DNA of 64,000 nucleotides from Bradyrhizobium diazoefficiens. Lineage in GTDB: Bacteria > Pseudomonadota > Alphaproteobacteria > Rhizobiales > Xanthobacteraceae. Below, piece by piece: positions 1 to 8,090 of the stretch. How positions within the stretch are numbered: the first letter of the stretch is position 1; each line of letters begins with the position of its first letter. The stretch is from the NCBI RefSeq assembly GCF_018129965.1, contig NZ_JAFCKW010000002.1, positions 558,001-622,000 of the forward strand, given 5' to 3'. The notes beneath the pieces were generated by a model. The model was given only the letters and a program-made list of their open reading frames with translations. It did not search any database and was not told where the DNA came from. Made by a program: the position numbers and the translations under genes.

Positions 1-53
1 TCGCTGGGCTGTCGTTTTCCCTTCGTTAAGCCGTCCTCGTCCAGAAGCAGCCC

Positions 54-311
54 ATGAGTGATCCCCAGAACTCCGAGACCCCGCTGCGCACGACGTTCAA
101 GATCAAGCTGAACGGTGACACGCTGGCGATCGCGACCGTCGGCCAGGCCTATCAATTCCTCACCAACTTCAAGTCGGTCGAATGGATGGAATTCCGCTCC
201 CTGCATGAAGACGCCGTGGCGGCGCTGGAAGGCGCGTCCGGAAACGCCATGCTGGCGGTGCAGGCGACCAACGCCGTGCGCGCGCTGTTCGTGAGCGCCA
301 AGCTGCTCTGA
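54..311 (+). CDS. DUF982-like small protein
   Basis: An 85-residue soluble protein with no signal peptide. Its C-terminal half is a helix rich in small residues (AVAALEGASGNAMLAV, then AVRALFVSAK). That resembles the end of DUF982 proteins, which are short, function unknown and abundant in rhizobia. The family match is from memory of the pattern, not a search. Codon use is like its neighbours. It sits 121 bp before the TRAP binding-protein gene on the same strand, and I see no clear functional link. Confidence 0.6.
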   Translation: MSDPQNSETPLRTTFKIKLNGDTLAIATVGQAYQFLTNFKSVEWMEFRSLHEDAVAALEGASGNAMLAVQATNAVRALFVSAKLL

Positions 312-432
312 AGCGGCGTCCTGCCAGCTTGAACTTCGCTACGGGAACGGGCAAACGGTCCCGGAAGCACCGTGGCCCGAGGCCGGTTACAAGGCCGTTC
401 ATTTGAAGCTTACTTTCAGGGAGAGACCCATC

Positions 433-1524
433 ATGAAACGCCGTACATTCCTTGCGGGCGGCGCGGTTGCCGGCGCGACGACGCTGGTTGCCGCACCTGC
501 GATCGCCCAATCGCAGCCCGAGATCAAATGGCGCCTCACGTCGAGCTTTCCGAAATCGCTCGACACCATCTACGGCACCGCGCAGACCTTCGCGAAATAC
601 GTCGCCGAGGCAACCGACAACAAATTCCAGATCCAGACTTTTGCCGCCGGTGAACTCGTTCCCGGCCTGCAGGCGCTCGACGCCGTCAGCGTCGCCACCG
701 TCGAGATGGCGCAGACGCCGCTCTATTTCTACATCGGCAAGGAGCCGGCGCTGGCCTATGCCACCGGCGCGCCGTTCGGCATGAACCATCGCCACCAGGA
801 GTCCTGGTGGTATTTCGGCGGCGGTGCCGATCTCGCCAACGAGGCGCTGAAGCCGTTTAAGACCCACGCCATCCTTTGCGGCAATTCGGGCACCCAGATG
901 GGCGGCTGGTTCCGCAAGGAGATCAAGACGGTCGACGATCTCAAGGGCCTCAAATTCCGCATCGCAGGCATGGGCGGCCACGTGCTGGCGCGGCTCGGCG
1001 TGGTGCCGCAGCAGCTCGCGGGCGGCGACATCTATGCGGCGCTGGAGAAGGGTTCGCTCGACGCGGTCGAGTTCGTCGGTCCCTATGACGACGAGAAGCT
1101 CGGTTTCCAGAAGGTCGCCAAATACTATTACTTCCCCGGCTGGTGGGAAGGCGGCGCCATGCTGCACATGATCGTCAACGACGAGAAGTGGGCGAGCCTG
1201 CCCAAGCACTACCAGGCGGTCGTCAATCAGGCTGCTTCCGCAGCCGGCGCCTGGATGCTCGAGAAATACGACAGCGTGAATCCGGCGGCGTTGAAGCGGC
1301 TGATCGCCAACGGCGCGGAGCTGAAGGCGTTTCCGCAGCCGGTGCTGGAGGCTTGCTACAGCGCGACCCAGGACCACCTGAACGAGCTCGCCGCCAAGAG
1401 CGACCTGTTCAAGCGCACCAAGGAAAGCCACGACGCGTATATGAAGGAACTGCTGTTCTACACGCAGATCGCGGAGAACTTCTACGACAACTATCTGCTC
1501 AGCAAGATGCGCAACAAGAGCTGA
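433..1524 (+). CDS. TRAP transporter substrate-binding protein, TakP-like
   Basis: Periplasmic binding protein of 363 residues that delivers an organic acid to a TRAP transporter. It starts with KRRTFLAGG, a Tat-like signal with one basic pair, followed by an alanine-rich stretch and a likely cleavage at AIAQ. The mature protein has the DctP-family landmarks: RLTSSFPKSLDTIYG, AAGELVPGLQALDAV, MGGWFRKEI, then GGDIYAALEKGSLDAVEFVGPYDDEKLGF. From memory these match TakP of Rhodobacter, which binds 2-oxo acids such as pyruvate. The ATG at 433 is preferred over an upstream TTG at 403 because GGGAGAG lies just upstream and the signal peptide begins there. No DctQ or DctM membrane subunits are in the window, so the partner is elsewhere. 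It is convergent with the ABC ATPase. Confidence 0.88.
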   Translation: MKRRTFLAGGAVAGATTLVAAPAIAQSQPEIKWRLTSSFPKSLDTIYGTAQTFAKYVAEATDNKFQIQTFAAGELVPGLQALDAVSVATVEMAQTPLYFYIGKEPALAYATGAPFGMNHRHQESWWYFGGGADLANEALKPFKTHAILCGNSGTQMGGWFRKEIKTVDDLKGLKFRIAGMGGHVLARLGVVPQQLAGGDIYAALEKGSLDAVEFVGPYDDEKLGFQKVAKYYYFPGWWEGGAMLHMIVNDEKWASLPKHYQAVVNQAASAAGAWMLEKYDSVNPAALKRLIANGAELKAFPQPVLEACYSATQDHLNELAAKSDLFKRTKESHDAYMKELLFYTQIAENFYDNYLLSKMRNKS

Positions 1525-1548
1525 TGGCGAGAAGAGCGGGCGCGGTGT

Positions 1549-2322
1549 TTACGCCGCGCCCAATCCCAGCTTCGCATAGATGCGCCGCGCATAGACGCCG
1601 AACGCATCGGTGGTCTTGAGCGGCAGGTCGCGGGGGAAGGGCAGGTCGATGGGGAAATAGTCGGCCATCTTCGCCGGACCCGCCGTCAGCACCGCGCAGT
1701 GCGAGGACAGGAACACCGCTTCCTGGATCGAGTGCGTAACGAAGATGATGGTCTTGCCGCTCTCGCGCCAGATCCGCAGCATCTCCAGATTCATCTGCTC
1801 GCGCGTCAGCGCATCCAGCGCGCCGAACGGTTCGTCCATCAGGATCAGCTTGGGGTCGTGAATGAAGGCGCGTGCGATCGCGGTGCGCTGCTGCATGCCC
1901 CCCGAGAGCTCTCGCGGATATTTCTGCTCGTAGCCCGAGAGTCCGACGAGGTTGAGCAGATCGCGCGCGCGCTCGCGTGCGACCTTGACCGGCAGGCCGA
2001 CGATCTCGGCCGGCAGCAGCACGTTGTCCAGGATGGTACGCCATTTCAGCAGCAGCGCCTGCTGGAACACCATGCCGATGTCGCGGGTCGGATCGAACGG
2101 GCTTTCGGCGTTGCCGATTGTCACCGTGCCGCCGTCGGCGCCGTGCAGGCCGGCCAAAATCTTCATCACCGTGGTCTTGCCACAGCCGGACGGGCCGACC
2201 AGCGAGACCAGCTCACCTTCCTGAACGTCCATGGTGACGTCGGAGACCGCGAGAAAATCGGCGCCGCCACTGCGGTAAACCTTCCGCACGCCTTGCAGGC
2301 TGATGAAGGGTGCTGAGCTCAT
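1549..2322 (-). CDS. NitT/TauT-type ABC transporter ATP-binding protein
   Basis: Cytoplasmic ATPase subunit of an importer, about 257 residues, the usual size for the SsuB/TauB/NrtD group. Walker A is GPSGCGKTT, the signature is LSGGMQQRTAIARA, Walker B is LILMDEPFGALD and the switch histidine lies in IFVTHSI. The FGALD after Walker B is typical of this group. The ATG at 2322 overlaps the stop of the upstream aldolase gene as ATGA; an in-frame ATG at 2331 would add three residues. It is the last gene of a minus-strand operon whose permease is the first, separated by three enzyme genes, so the ABC genes flank rather than adjoin one another. Confidence 0.93.
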   Translation of the reverse strand: MSSAPFISLQGVRKVYRSGGADFLAVSDVTMDVQEGELVSLVGPSGCGKTTVMKILAGLHGADGGTVTIGNAESPFDPTRDIGMVFQQALLLKWRTILDNVLLPAEIVGLPVKVARERARDLLNLVGLSGYEQKYPRELSGGMQQRTAIARAFIHDPKLILMDEPFGALDALTREQMNLEMLRIWRESGKTIIFVTHSIQEAVFLSSHCAVLTAGPAKMADYFPIDLPFPRDLPLKTTDAFGVYARRIYAKLGLGAA

Positions 2323-3374
2323 GCCAGCCATTTGCTCAAATTGGCGGCGACGAAGGCGTCGTCGCTGAGATCGGCGTGCTCGCGTGTGACGCGATCGATT
2401 TCATCCATTTGGCCGGGGCTGAGGCCTTCGTCCGGATCGAGGCACCACAAGCCCTGCATCAGGCCCTGGCGCCGCAGCACCTCGTGGCAGCCGGCAATGC
2501 AGCCGTGGAAATTGTTGGCGACGTCGAAGAAGGCGCTGTTGCAGTCGGTGACGCGGGCATCCAGTGCGAGCAGGTCCGCAGGCACGCTGTCCTTGTGCCG
2601 CACAGCCTTGCAGCGCTCGAACTGTTTGACGGCGCTCGCGGTCCAGACCGACCAGTGGCCGAGCAGGCCACCCTTGAAATAGGTGCGCGTGGTGACGCCG
2701 TTGTCGCGCAGGTCGAACGGCAGCATCAGGTCGAGCAGGATATGATCGTCATTGCCGGTGTAGAGCGCGACGCGGTCGAGCGCGCCGGCAGCCGCGACGC
2801 CGCGCAGGACATCGAGCGTCCGATAGCGGTTGAACGGTGCGATCTTGATCGCGATGACGTTGTCGATCGAGGCGAAGCGCTGCCAGAACCGGCTGGACAG
2901 GACGACGCCGCCGACCGCCGGCTGGAGATAGAAACCGACCAGCGGAATCTCGGCGGCGATCGCCGTGCAGTGCGCGATGATCTCGTCCTCGGAGGCGCTC
3001 TTCATCGCGGCGAGGCTGAGCAGGCCGGCGTGATAACCGATGTCGCGGGCGGTGCGGGCTTCATCAGTTGCCTGCCGGGTCCGGCCGGCGAGGCCTGCCA
3101 CCATGGCCAGCGGACGTTTGGTCCAGTTCGCCGCGGTCTCCGCGGCGAGTTCGAGCACCGGGCGGTAGAGGCCGACATCGCGGATCGCGAATTGCGTGGT
3201 ATGGACGCCAACGGCGAGGCCGCCGGAGCCGGCGTCGATGTAGTAGCGCGTCAGCGCGCGCTGGTGCGTCTTGTCGAGCTGGCCCTTGGCGGTGAGCGCG
3301 AGGGGATGCGCCGGCATCACGGTGCCTTCGGCGATCAGCTTGCGGATGTCGGCGTCGATCTGGCTGTGGTGCAT
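2319..3374 (-). CDS. Dihydrodipicolinate synthase (DapA) family aldolase/lyase
   Basis: A 351-residue TIM-barrel enzyme of the class I aldolase DapA/NanA family, longer than DapA itself (about 290). Visible landmarks: AGSGGLAVGVHTTQF near the N-terminus in place of the usual GTTGE loop, GFYLQPAVGG carrying the likely active-site tyrosine, and AIKIAPFNRY carrying the likely Schiff-base lysine. The altered phosphate/carboxylate loop makes a biosynthetic DapA role unlikely; family members with this architecture act on pyruvate-derived or 2-oxo acid substrates. It is translationally coupled to the ABC ATPase and follows the GNAT gene by 6 bp, so it presumably works on whatever the transporter imports. 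Substrate unknown. Confidence 0.82.
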   Translation of the reverse strand: MHHSQIDADIRKLIAEGTVMPAHPLALTAKGQLDKTHQRALTRYYIDAGSGGLAVGVHTTQFAIRDVGLYRPVLELAAETAANWTKRPLAMVAGLAGRTRQATDEARTARDIGYHAGLLSLAAMKSASEDEIIAHCTAIAAEIPLVGFYLQPAVGGVVLSSRFWQRFASIDNVIAIKIAPFNRYRTLDVLRGVAAAGALDRVALYTGNDDHILLDLMLPFDLRDNGVTTRTYFKGGLLGHWSVWTASAVKQFERCKAVRHKDSVPADLLALDARVTDCNSAFFDVANNFHGCIAGCHEVLRRQGLMQGLWCLDPDEGLSPGQMDEIDRVTREHADLSDDAFVAANLSKWLA

Positions 3375-3380
3375 GATGTC

Positions 3381-4202
3381 CTATCCGAATTCCGGGCCGG
3401 CGACGGCGAACGGCATGTCCTCGCCCGCTGTTGTGTCAGGGCCGCACCGCATGCGCTGGAACGGCCGTTCGATGGTCCATCCCGAGGCGGTCAATCCCTC
3501 GAGGAACGTGGCTTGCGAGGCGACAGCATCGATCAGGAGCGGGCGGGTTTCGGACTGCGCGATCGCATGAACGAGCGCCAACGCTTCGACGGCGTTGTCG
3601 GCGAACAGCGGGCCGATATGGCGCGCGGTCCGGCCGTCGCGGACCAGCGCGATGGACCCATCCGCCGCCACGATACGCGAGCCGGATCGCTGTGCGAAAG
3701 CGGTGAGAAGAGCGGTCCGGTCGAACCCGGTGGCGCGAAGGTCCCGCGCGCGCAGCGCATCGAGGCTTGCGACAGCGGGCGACCCCGACGTTTCCCGTGG
3801 GGGGCTCACCAGTTTCAGCCGGCGCAGTTGCAGCGTCGGCGTGAACCCGAGCGGCCCGTACACGGTAGCGCCGTCGGGCGTGGCGTCGAGCCAGCTCGTC
3901 AGGCCGTTCTGTCGTGCCGTCGCGAGGCAGGCATCGACGAGGCGCGTGGCGAGGCCGCGGCGGCGGTGCGTGCCTGTTACCAGCACCATGCTGATCCACG
4001 CGTTGTCGCCGGAATAGGGCAGCAGTGCCGCCGTCGCGACCAGTCGGGCGCCGTCGCGGATGCCGAACACGACGCCGTCGTGCAGGAACACGCGCCAGTC
4101 CTCCTTGGTCTGGTTCCAATGCGCTTCGGTCGAGAGCGCGAGCCCGGCGATGGCATCCTCAAGGCCAAGCTTGATGACGGTCGGGCCGTCAGTAGCGCCC
4201 AT
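3381..4202 (-). CDS. GNAT family N-acetyltransferase
   Basis: A 273-residue cytoplasmic acetyltransferase. The acetyl-CoA binding segment is seen in the first half: WISMVLVTGTHRRRGLATRL, giving the R/Q-x-x-G-x-G/A loop as RRGLAT, followed by LVDACLATARQNGLTSWLDATPDG and YGPLGF. The second half resembles the extra C-terminal domain of two-domain GNATs (LVRDGRTARHIGPL, then WTIERPFQRMR). It overlaps the 3' end of the epimerase gene by 14 bp and is 6 bp from the aldolase gene, so all are in one transcription unit. The acceptor cannot be read from sequence; context suggests an amine produced from the transported compound. Confidence 0.85.
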   Translation of the reverse strand: MGATDGPTVIKLGLEDAIAGLALSTEAHWNQTKEDWRVFLHDGVVFGIRDGARLVATAALLPYSGDNAWISMVLVTGTHRRRGLATRLVDACLATARQNGLTSWLDATPDGATVYGPLGFTPTLQLRRLKLVSPPRETSGSPAVASLDALRARDLRATGFDRTALLTAFAQRSGSRIVAADGSIALVRDGRTARHIGPLFADNAVEALALVHAIAQSETRPLLIDAVASQATFLEGLTASGWTIERPFQRMRCGPDTTAGEDMPFAVAGPEFG

Positions 4203-5226
4203 CGCGCACCTCGTATTTGGTGGGCTTGCCGAGGCTCGGCATGGCGCGGGAGACCCAGTCCGCGGTCCAGGCGATCAGCTGCTCGGTGTCCACCACCGGC
4301 AGGCCGAACAGTTCGACCGCTTTCGATGTGTCGGTGAGCCACGCGGTCGGCTCCTCCTGGCCGGTCAGCACCGGCGCGCGGCCGAAGCGCGCGCCGAATT
4401 TGGCCGCGAGATCGCGCACCGCAAGGATCTCGTGGCCGCTGACGTTGATCGACGAGGTCGGCGCCGTGCAATGCGCGAGACATCGCAGTGCCTGCGACGA
4501 CGCATCGCCCTGCCAGATGAAATTGACGTGACCGAGGCTGACGTCGATCGGCATACCGGCCAGCACTTTCGTGGCAATGTCGTGCAGCACGCCGTAGCGC
4601 ATGTCGATCGCATAATTGAGACGGAACAGCCGGCCCGGCGTGTCGAACTTGCGGGAGAAATACTCGAACATGCGCTCGCGGCCGACGCAGGACTGGGCGT
4701 ATTCGCCGGGCGGGTTCGGCGCGATGTCCTCGGTCGCGCCTTTGCCGTCGACCGGCACAAACGGATAGATGCAGCCGGTCGAGAACGCAACGATGCGCGA
4801 CGACGGGAAGGCCTGCGCGACCAGGGCGGGCACATGCGCATTCATGGCCCAGGTCAGCGACAGGTCACCCTCGGCGCCGAACTTGCGGCCGGCCATGAAG
4901 ACGATGTTGGGCGCCTTCGGTAGCGCGTGAATCGCGCTCTCGTCCATCAGGTCGCAATTGATGGTCTCGATGCCGCGCGCCCCGAGCCAGTCCTTGACGC
5001 CGGGATCGCTGAAACGGGCGACGCCGATGACGCGGCGATCCGGCGCTGCGGCTTTCGCAAGCCCCGCCAGCGTCGGCCCCATCTTGCCGGCGACGCCGAG
5101 GATCATGATGTCGCCGCTGGTCTTGGCGAGGTCGTCGATCAGCGCCTGGGTCGGCCTGCACAAGAGATCATCGAGCGCCGCGATGTCGGGAATGGTCTTC
5201 GGCAGCGTCTGGCGGGTGAGCAGCAT
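4189..5226 (-). CDS. NAD-dependent epimerase/dehydratase family protein (extended SDR)
   Basis: A 345-residue Rossmann-fold protein. The nucleotide-binding motif is IMILGVAGKMG (G-x-x-G-x-M-G) near residue 45, preceded by an unusual N-terminal extension of about 40 residues. Later segments NIVFMAGRKFG, IVAFSTGCIYPF and the substrate-domain region FRLNYAIDMRYGVL fit the extended SDR family. The usual catalytic YxxxK is not seen; the equivalent stretch reads EYAQSCVGRERMFEY, with cysteine or glycine where lysine would be expected. ATG at 5226 is chosen because the reading frame upstream belongs to the permease's shadow. It lies 26 bp after the permease gene. Confidence 0.82.
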   Translation of the reverse strand: MLLTRQTLPKTIPDIAALDDLLCRPTQALIDDLAKTSGDIMILGVAGKMGPTLAGLAKAAAPDRRVIGVARFSDPGVKDWLGARGIETINCDLMDESAIHALPKAPNIVFMAGRKFGAEGDLSLTWAMNAHVPALVAQAFPSSRIVAFSTGCIYPFVPVDGKGATEDIAPNPPGEYAQSCVGRERMFEYFSRKFDTPGRLFRLNYAIDMRYGVLHDIATKVLAGMPIDVSLGHVNFIWQGDASSQALRCLAHCTAPTSSINVSGHEILAVRDLAAKFGARFGRAPVLTGQEEPTAWLTDTSKAVELFGLPVVDTEQLIAWTADWVSRAMPSLGKPTKYEVRDGRY

Positions 5227-5252
5227 GGTTCTATCCTTCAAGTCTGCCGTTC

Positions 5253-6095
5253 CTAGTTCTGTCTTGCATCGCCCGTGACGAACATGCGTTCGAGGACGAG
5301 CACCAGGCCGTAGAGGGCGACGCCGAGCAGGGTCAGGAGCACGACCGCCATCACCATCGCCGGTGTGTCGAGCGAGGACTGCACCTGGATCATGAGGTAG
5401 CCGAGCCCGCGCTCGGAGGCGATGAACTCGCCGACGATGGCGCCGGCGACCGCGAGGATGGCGCCGACCTTCATGCCGGAGAACACGTAAGGCAGCGAGC
5501 CCGGCAGCTGGATCTTGCGGAACAAAATCCAGCGCGAGCCGCGCAGCGATTTGACGAGATCGAGCAGATCGGGCTCGACCTCGCGCAGGCCTCGCGCGGT
5601 GGTGAGCAGGATCGGGAAGAAGCAGATGCTGAACGCGATCAGGATATTCGGTACGATTCCGTAGGAAAACCAGACGATCAGGAGCGGGCCGAGTGCGACC
5701 TTCGGGATCATGTTCAGCGTCACGAACAGCGGCAGCAGCACCATGCTGAGCAGTGGTGCCCAGCTGAAGATCGCGGCCAGGGCGACCCCAACGAAGGCGC
5801 CAAGCGCGAAGCCGCCGAGGATCTCGATCGCCGTCACCAGCGTGTTGGCGCCCCAGGCATAGCTCGCAGTTCCCAGCGTCTGGATCGTCGCGAGCGGGGA
5901 GGGCAGGATGAATTTCGGAACGTGGAAGGCATCGACCGCGACCTGCCACAGCACGAGAACGGCGAGGTGAGCGACCAGGATGATCGCGAAGCTGCGCGTG
6001 GTGCGTGCTGCGTCTCCCGCCACCGGTCGCTCCCTGTTGCCAGCGACTGCCTTGCCGCCGGTCGCCAGCCTAGCCGTCCTCGCGGCAAGTTTCAA
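5253..6095 (-). CDS. NitT/TauT-type ABC transporter permease
   Basis: Inner-membrane permease of 256-280 residues with about six transmembrane helices; the first is FAIILVAHLAVLVLWQVAV. The cytoplasmic EAA loop that docks to the ATPase reads EPDLLDLVKSLRGSRWILFRKIQLPGSLPYVFSG. Two starts are possible: a TTG at 6095, which lies inside the operator palindrome, or a GTG at 6023 preceded by AGGGAG at six bases, giving MAGDAARTTRS and a length of 256 residues that matches SsuC/TauC better. I favour the GTG. First gene of the transport-catabolism operon that ends with the ATPase, directly downstream of the tetR gene. Confidence 0.9.
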   Translation of the reverse strand: MKLAARTARLATGGKAVAGNRERPVAGDAARTTRSFAIILVAHLAVLVLWQVAVDAFHVPKFILPSPLATIQTLGTASYAWGANTLVTAIEILGGFALGAFVGVALAAIFSWAPLLSMVLLPLFVTLNMIPKVALGPLLIVWFSYGIVPNILIAFSICFFPILLTTARGLREVEPDLLDLVKSLRGSRWILFRKIQLPGSLPYVFSGMKVGAILAVAGAIVGEFIASERGLGYLMIQVQSSLDTPAMVMAVVLLTLLGVALYGLVLVLERMFVTGDARQN

Positions 6096-6107
6096 CCAGT
6101 TGGTTGA
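6092..6107. promoter_or_regulatory. Palindromic operator, probable TetR/RutR-type site
   Basis: TCAACCAGTTGGTTGA: seven-base arms with a two-base centre, perfectly symmetrical. It shares the ACCANNTGGT core of the known RutR operator TTGACCANNTGGTCAA. It sits between the end of tetR and the likely GTG start of the permease. A related site lies in front of tetR. Binding by the adjacent TetR protein is inferred. Confidence 0.65.
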
Positions 6108-6755
6108 TTAAGGCCGGAGCGAATGCAGCACGAGGTCGGCGACGTGCCGGCGCCGGGCCCGCCGTGCTGTGCGGCTCGACAAATCCTTGCCAAAGATCGC
6201 CGACAGCGTCGGGGTGTTGGAAAAGAAGAAATAGCTGAGGCCCGCGATCGAGATATAGAGCTGCACGGGATCGATGCCCTTGCGGAATACGTCCGAGCGC
6301 ACCCCTTCGTTGAGGATGTGGGAGACGCTCTTGACCAGCGGGGAATGCATCGCCTCCAGCCGCGTCGAGCCGCGGACGTGGCGGGCACCGCCGCGGTTCT
6401 CGTCGTTCAACAGCACGATGAAATCTGGGTTTGCCGCCAGATGGTCGAACGAGGCCTCGATCAGCTTTCGGATCGCCTGTTCCGGCGGCAGGCCTTCGAG
6501 ATTGAGCCTGTGCTCCTGCTCGCGGATGTCCTCATAGACCCATTCGAGCACCGCCAGATAGAGCGCGTCCTTGTCGCCGAAATAGTGGTAGACGAGCTGC
6601 TTGTTGACGCCGGCCCGCACCGCGATTTCGTCGACGCGGGCGCCCGCAAAGCCGTGCCGGGCGAACTCCTGGCGCGCCGCGGTGAGCAGCTTCTTGCGGG
6701 TGGCGACGGGATCGCGCCGCTGCGGCACGGTGTCGCCTGAACGTTTTGCGGGCAT
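6108..6755 (-). CDS. TetR/AcrR family transcriptional regulator, RutR-like
   Basis: A 215-residue repressor. Residues about 15-60 form the TetR helix-turn-helix: RKKLLTAARQEFARHGFAGA, then VDEIAVRAGVNKQLVYHYFG with DKDALYLAVLE. The C-terminal ligand domain includes PDFIVLLNDENRGGARHVRG, resembling the RutR group that responds to pyrimidines. ATG at 6755 is preferred; a TTG at 6776 would put codons inside the operator. It lies just upstream of the permease on the same strand and is divergent from the ABC binding protein; palindromes at both ends support control of both units and of itself. Confidence 0.9.
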   Translation of the reverse strand: MPAKRSGDTVPQRRDPVATRKKLLTAARQEFARHGFAGARVDEIAVRAGVNKQLVYHYFGDKDALYLAVLEWVYEDIREQEHRLNLEGLPPEQAIRKLIEASFDHLAANPDFIVLLNDENRGGARHVRGSTRLEAMHSPLVKSVSHILNEGVRSDVFRKGIDPVQLYISIAGLSYFFFSNTPTLSAIFGKDLSSRTARRARRRHVADLVLHSLRP

Positions 6756-6757
6756 TT

Positions 6758-6773
6758 CCAACCAAACAGTTGA
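6758..6773. promoter_or_regulatory. Second, less perfect TetR operator-like site
   Basis: CCAACCAAACAGTTGA, matching 11 of the 14 arm positions of the perfect palindrome at 6092-6107. It begins two bases upstream of the tetR ATG and lies about 80 bp before the divergent binding-protein gene, so one bound repressor could close both promoters. Inference from spacing and similarity. Confidence 0.5.
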
Positions 6774-6855
6774 CAAGTTGAGGGCGGACTTGTTGCATTG
6801 GTATCCTCACATGGGGGGAGCGACAAGCCGGGTCGCAGCACTGGGGAGAGATGCG

Positions 6856-7860
6856 ATGAAGCGTTTGCAGACGGCTTTTGTGGCTCTGATGCTCGGTTTG
6901 CCGGCTGTGCGCGCCAGCGCGGGCGAGTCGGTCAATCTGATCCTGAACTGGACGCCGACGGCCGATCATTCGCCGTTCTATTACGCCAAGGCGCAAGGCT
7001 GGTACGAGAAGGCCGGCATCGACCTCACCATCGAGGTCGGCAAGGGCTCAGGCGTCTCAGCCGCCAAGGTCGGCGCGGGTGGCTCGGCCTTCGGCATCGC
7101 CGACCTCGCCACCATGCTGGTCGCCAAGAGCAAGGGCGCCGACGACGTCGCGCTGATGAGCATTTACGCCAACACCGGACAGACGTTCTACTGGCTGAAA
7201 AGCTACGGCGTGAACGGCGTGAAGGATTTCCCGACCCACAAGATCGGCAACCCGCCCGGCGACGCCTCGCGCGTGATGTGGCCTGCCTTCGCCAAGGCCG
7301 CCGGCATCGCGCCCGATGCGGTCAGCTTCGTCAATATCGGGCCGACCGCGAAGATCGCAGGCCTGAAGAGCCACACGGTCGACATCATCAGCGACTTCTA
7401 CAACGAGCACGACTTGAAGGTGATCGAGTTCGGGCCCGACCTCGGCTACGTCAACTGGAAGGACATCGGTCTCAATCCCTACGGCAATTCGCTGATCGTC
7501 AACGGTGCCTATCTGCAGAAGAATCCGAAGCTGGTCGAGGAGTTCGTCCGCATCTCGCAGAAGGCCTTTGCGACGTGCGTTGCCGAGGTCGAACCCTGCC
7601 TGAAGGCGCTGCTCGACCAGGTCTCCGGCCTCGACAAGGCGAACCAGGAACGTCAGTGGGAACGTATCAAATACCTGATGACCGATGAATTCACGACCAC
7701 CAAGGGCCTCGGCTGGATCGACGGCGAACGGATGAAGAAAGACTACGACCTGGTCCAGACCTATCTCGGCATGGAGAAGCCGTTCGACGTGACGACGGCG
7801 TTCACGACCAAAATGCTGGATCCAGGCGTCAAGATGGATGCGAGCAAGGTAAAGAAGTAG
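6856..7860 (+). CDS. ABC transporter substrate-binding protein, NMT1/THI5-like
   Basis: Periplasmic binding protein of 334 residues with a Sec signal (MKRLQTAFVALMLGLPAVRASAG, cleavage near ASA). The mature start NLILNWTPTADHSPFYYAKA followed by GWYEKAGIDLTIE is the NMT1/THI5-like fold used for pyrimidine, riboflavin, taurine and nitrate-type ligands. Further landmarks are GSGVSAAKVGAGGSAFGIAD and NPYGNSLIVNG. GGGGAGAG precedes the ATG at a proper distance. It is divergent from tetR and supplies the missing binding protein for the split permease-ATPase operon. A N-heterocyclic ligand is plausible given the RutR-like regulator, but is inference. Confidence 0.88.
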   Translation: MKRLQTAFVALMLGLPAVRASAGESVNLILNWTPTADHSPFYYAKAQGWYEKAGIDLTIEVGKGSGVSAAKVGAGGSAFGIADLATMLVAKSKGADDVALMSIYANTGQTFYWLKSYGVNGVKDFPTHKIGNPPGDASRVMWPAFAKAAGIAPDAVSFVNIGPTAKIAGLKSHTVDIISDFYNEHDLKVIEFGPDLGYVNWKDIGLNPYGNSLIVNGAYLQKNPKLVEEFVRISQKAFATCVAEVEPCLKALLDQVSGLDKANQERQWERIKYLMTDEFTTTKGLGWIDGERMKKDYDLVQTYLGMEKPFDVTTAFTTKMLDPGVKMDASKVKK

Positions 7861-7877
7861 GGGACATGCTCTCCCTC

Positions 7878-8015
7878 GTGCCCGGACGCAGCGCAGCGCC
7901 TCTTCGGCGGGGCGCTGCAGACGCGGGCTCAGCTATGTCGAGAGTTTGACCCGAGAAAGGCTGGGTCCTGGCTCTGCGCAGCAGCGTTGCACACTGCAGC
8001 GCGTCCGGGACACGG
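7878..8015. repeat. Intergenic imperfect inverted repeat
   Basis: GTGCCCGGACGCAGCGCAG at the left is mirrored by CTGCAGCGCGTCCGGGACAC at the right, with a G+C-rich inner hairpin between. This is a widely dispersed type of element in Bradyrhizobium-like genomes. It fills most of the 265-bp gap between the binding-protein gene and minC. Confidence 0.55.
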
Positions 8016-8058
8016 GCGGCGCCTACGATCCCATCTCAAGTAACCCCCCACGGAGAAA

Positions 8059-8074
8059 TTAACCCGTCGTTAAC
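8059..8074 (+). promoter_or_regulatory. CtrA box upstream of minC
   Basis: TTAACCCGTCGTTAAC, an exact match to the CtrA consensus TTAA-N7-TTAAC, 52 bp before the minC ATG. A second box with one mismatch (TTAA-N7-ATAAC) follows at 8091-8106. CtrA control of minCDE is inferred. Confidence 0.7.
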
Positions 8075-8090
8075 CATCGCGGCCGCATCG

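Noticed and set aside
2310..4337. A 675-codon open frame on the plus strand
   Set aside because: It lies antisense to the aldolase and GNAT genes, both of which have clear motifs.
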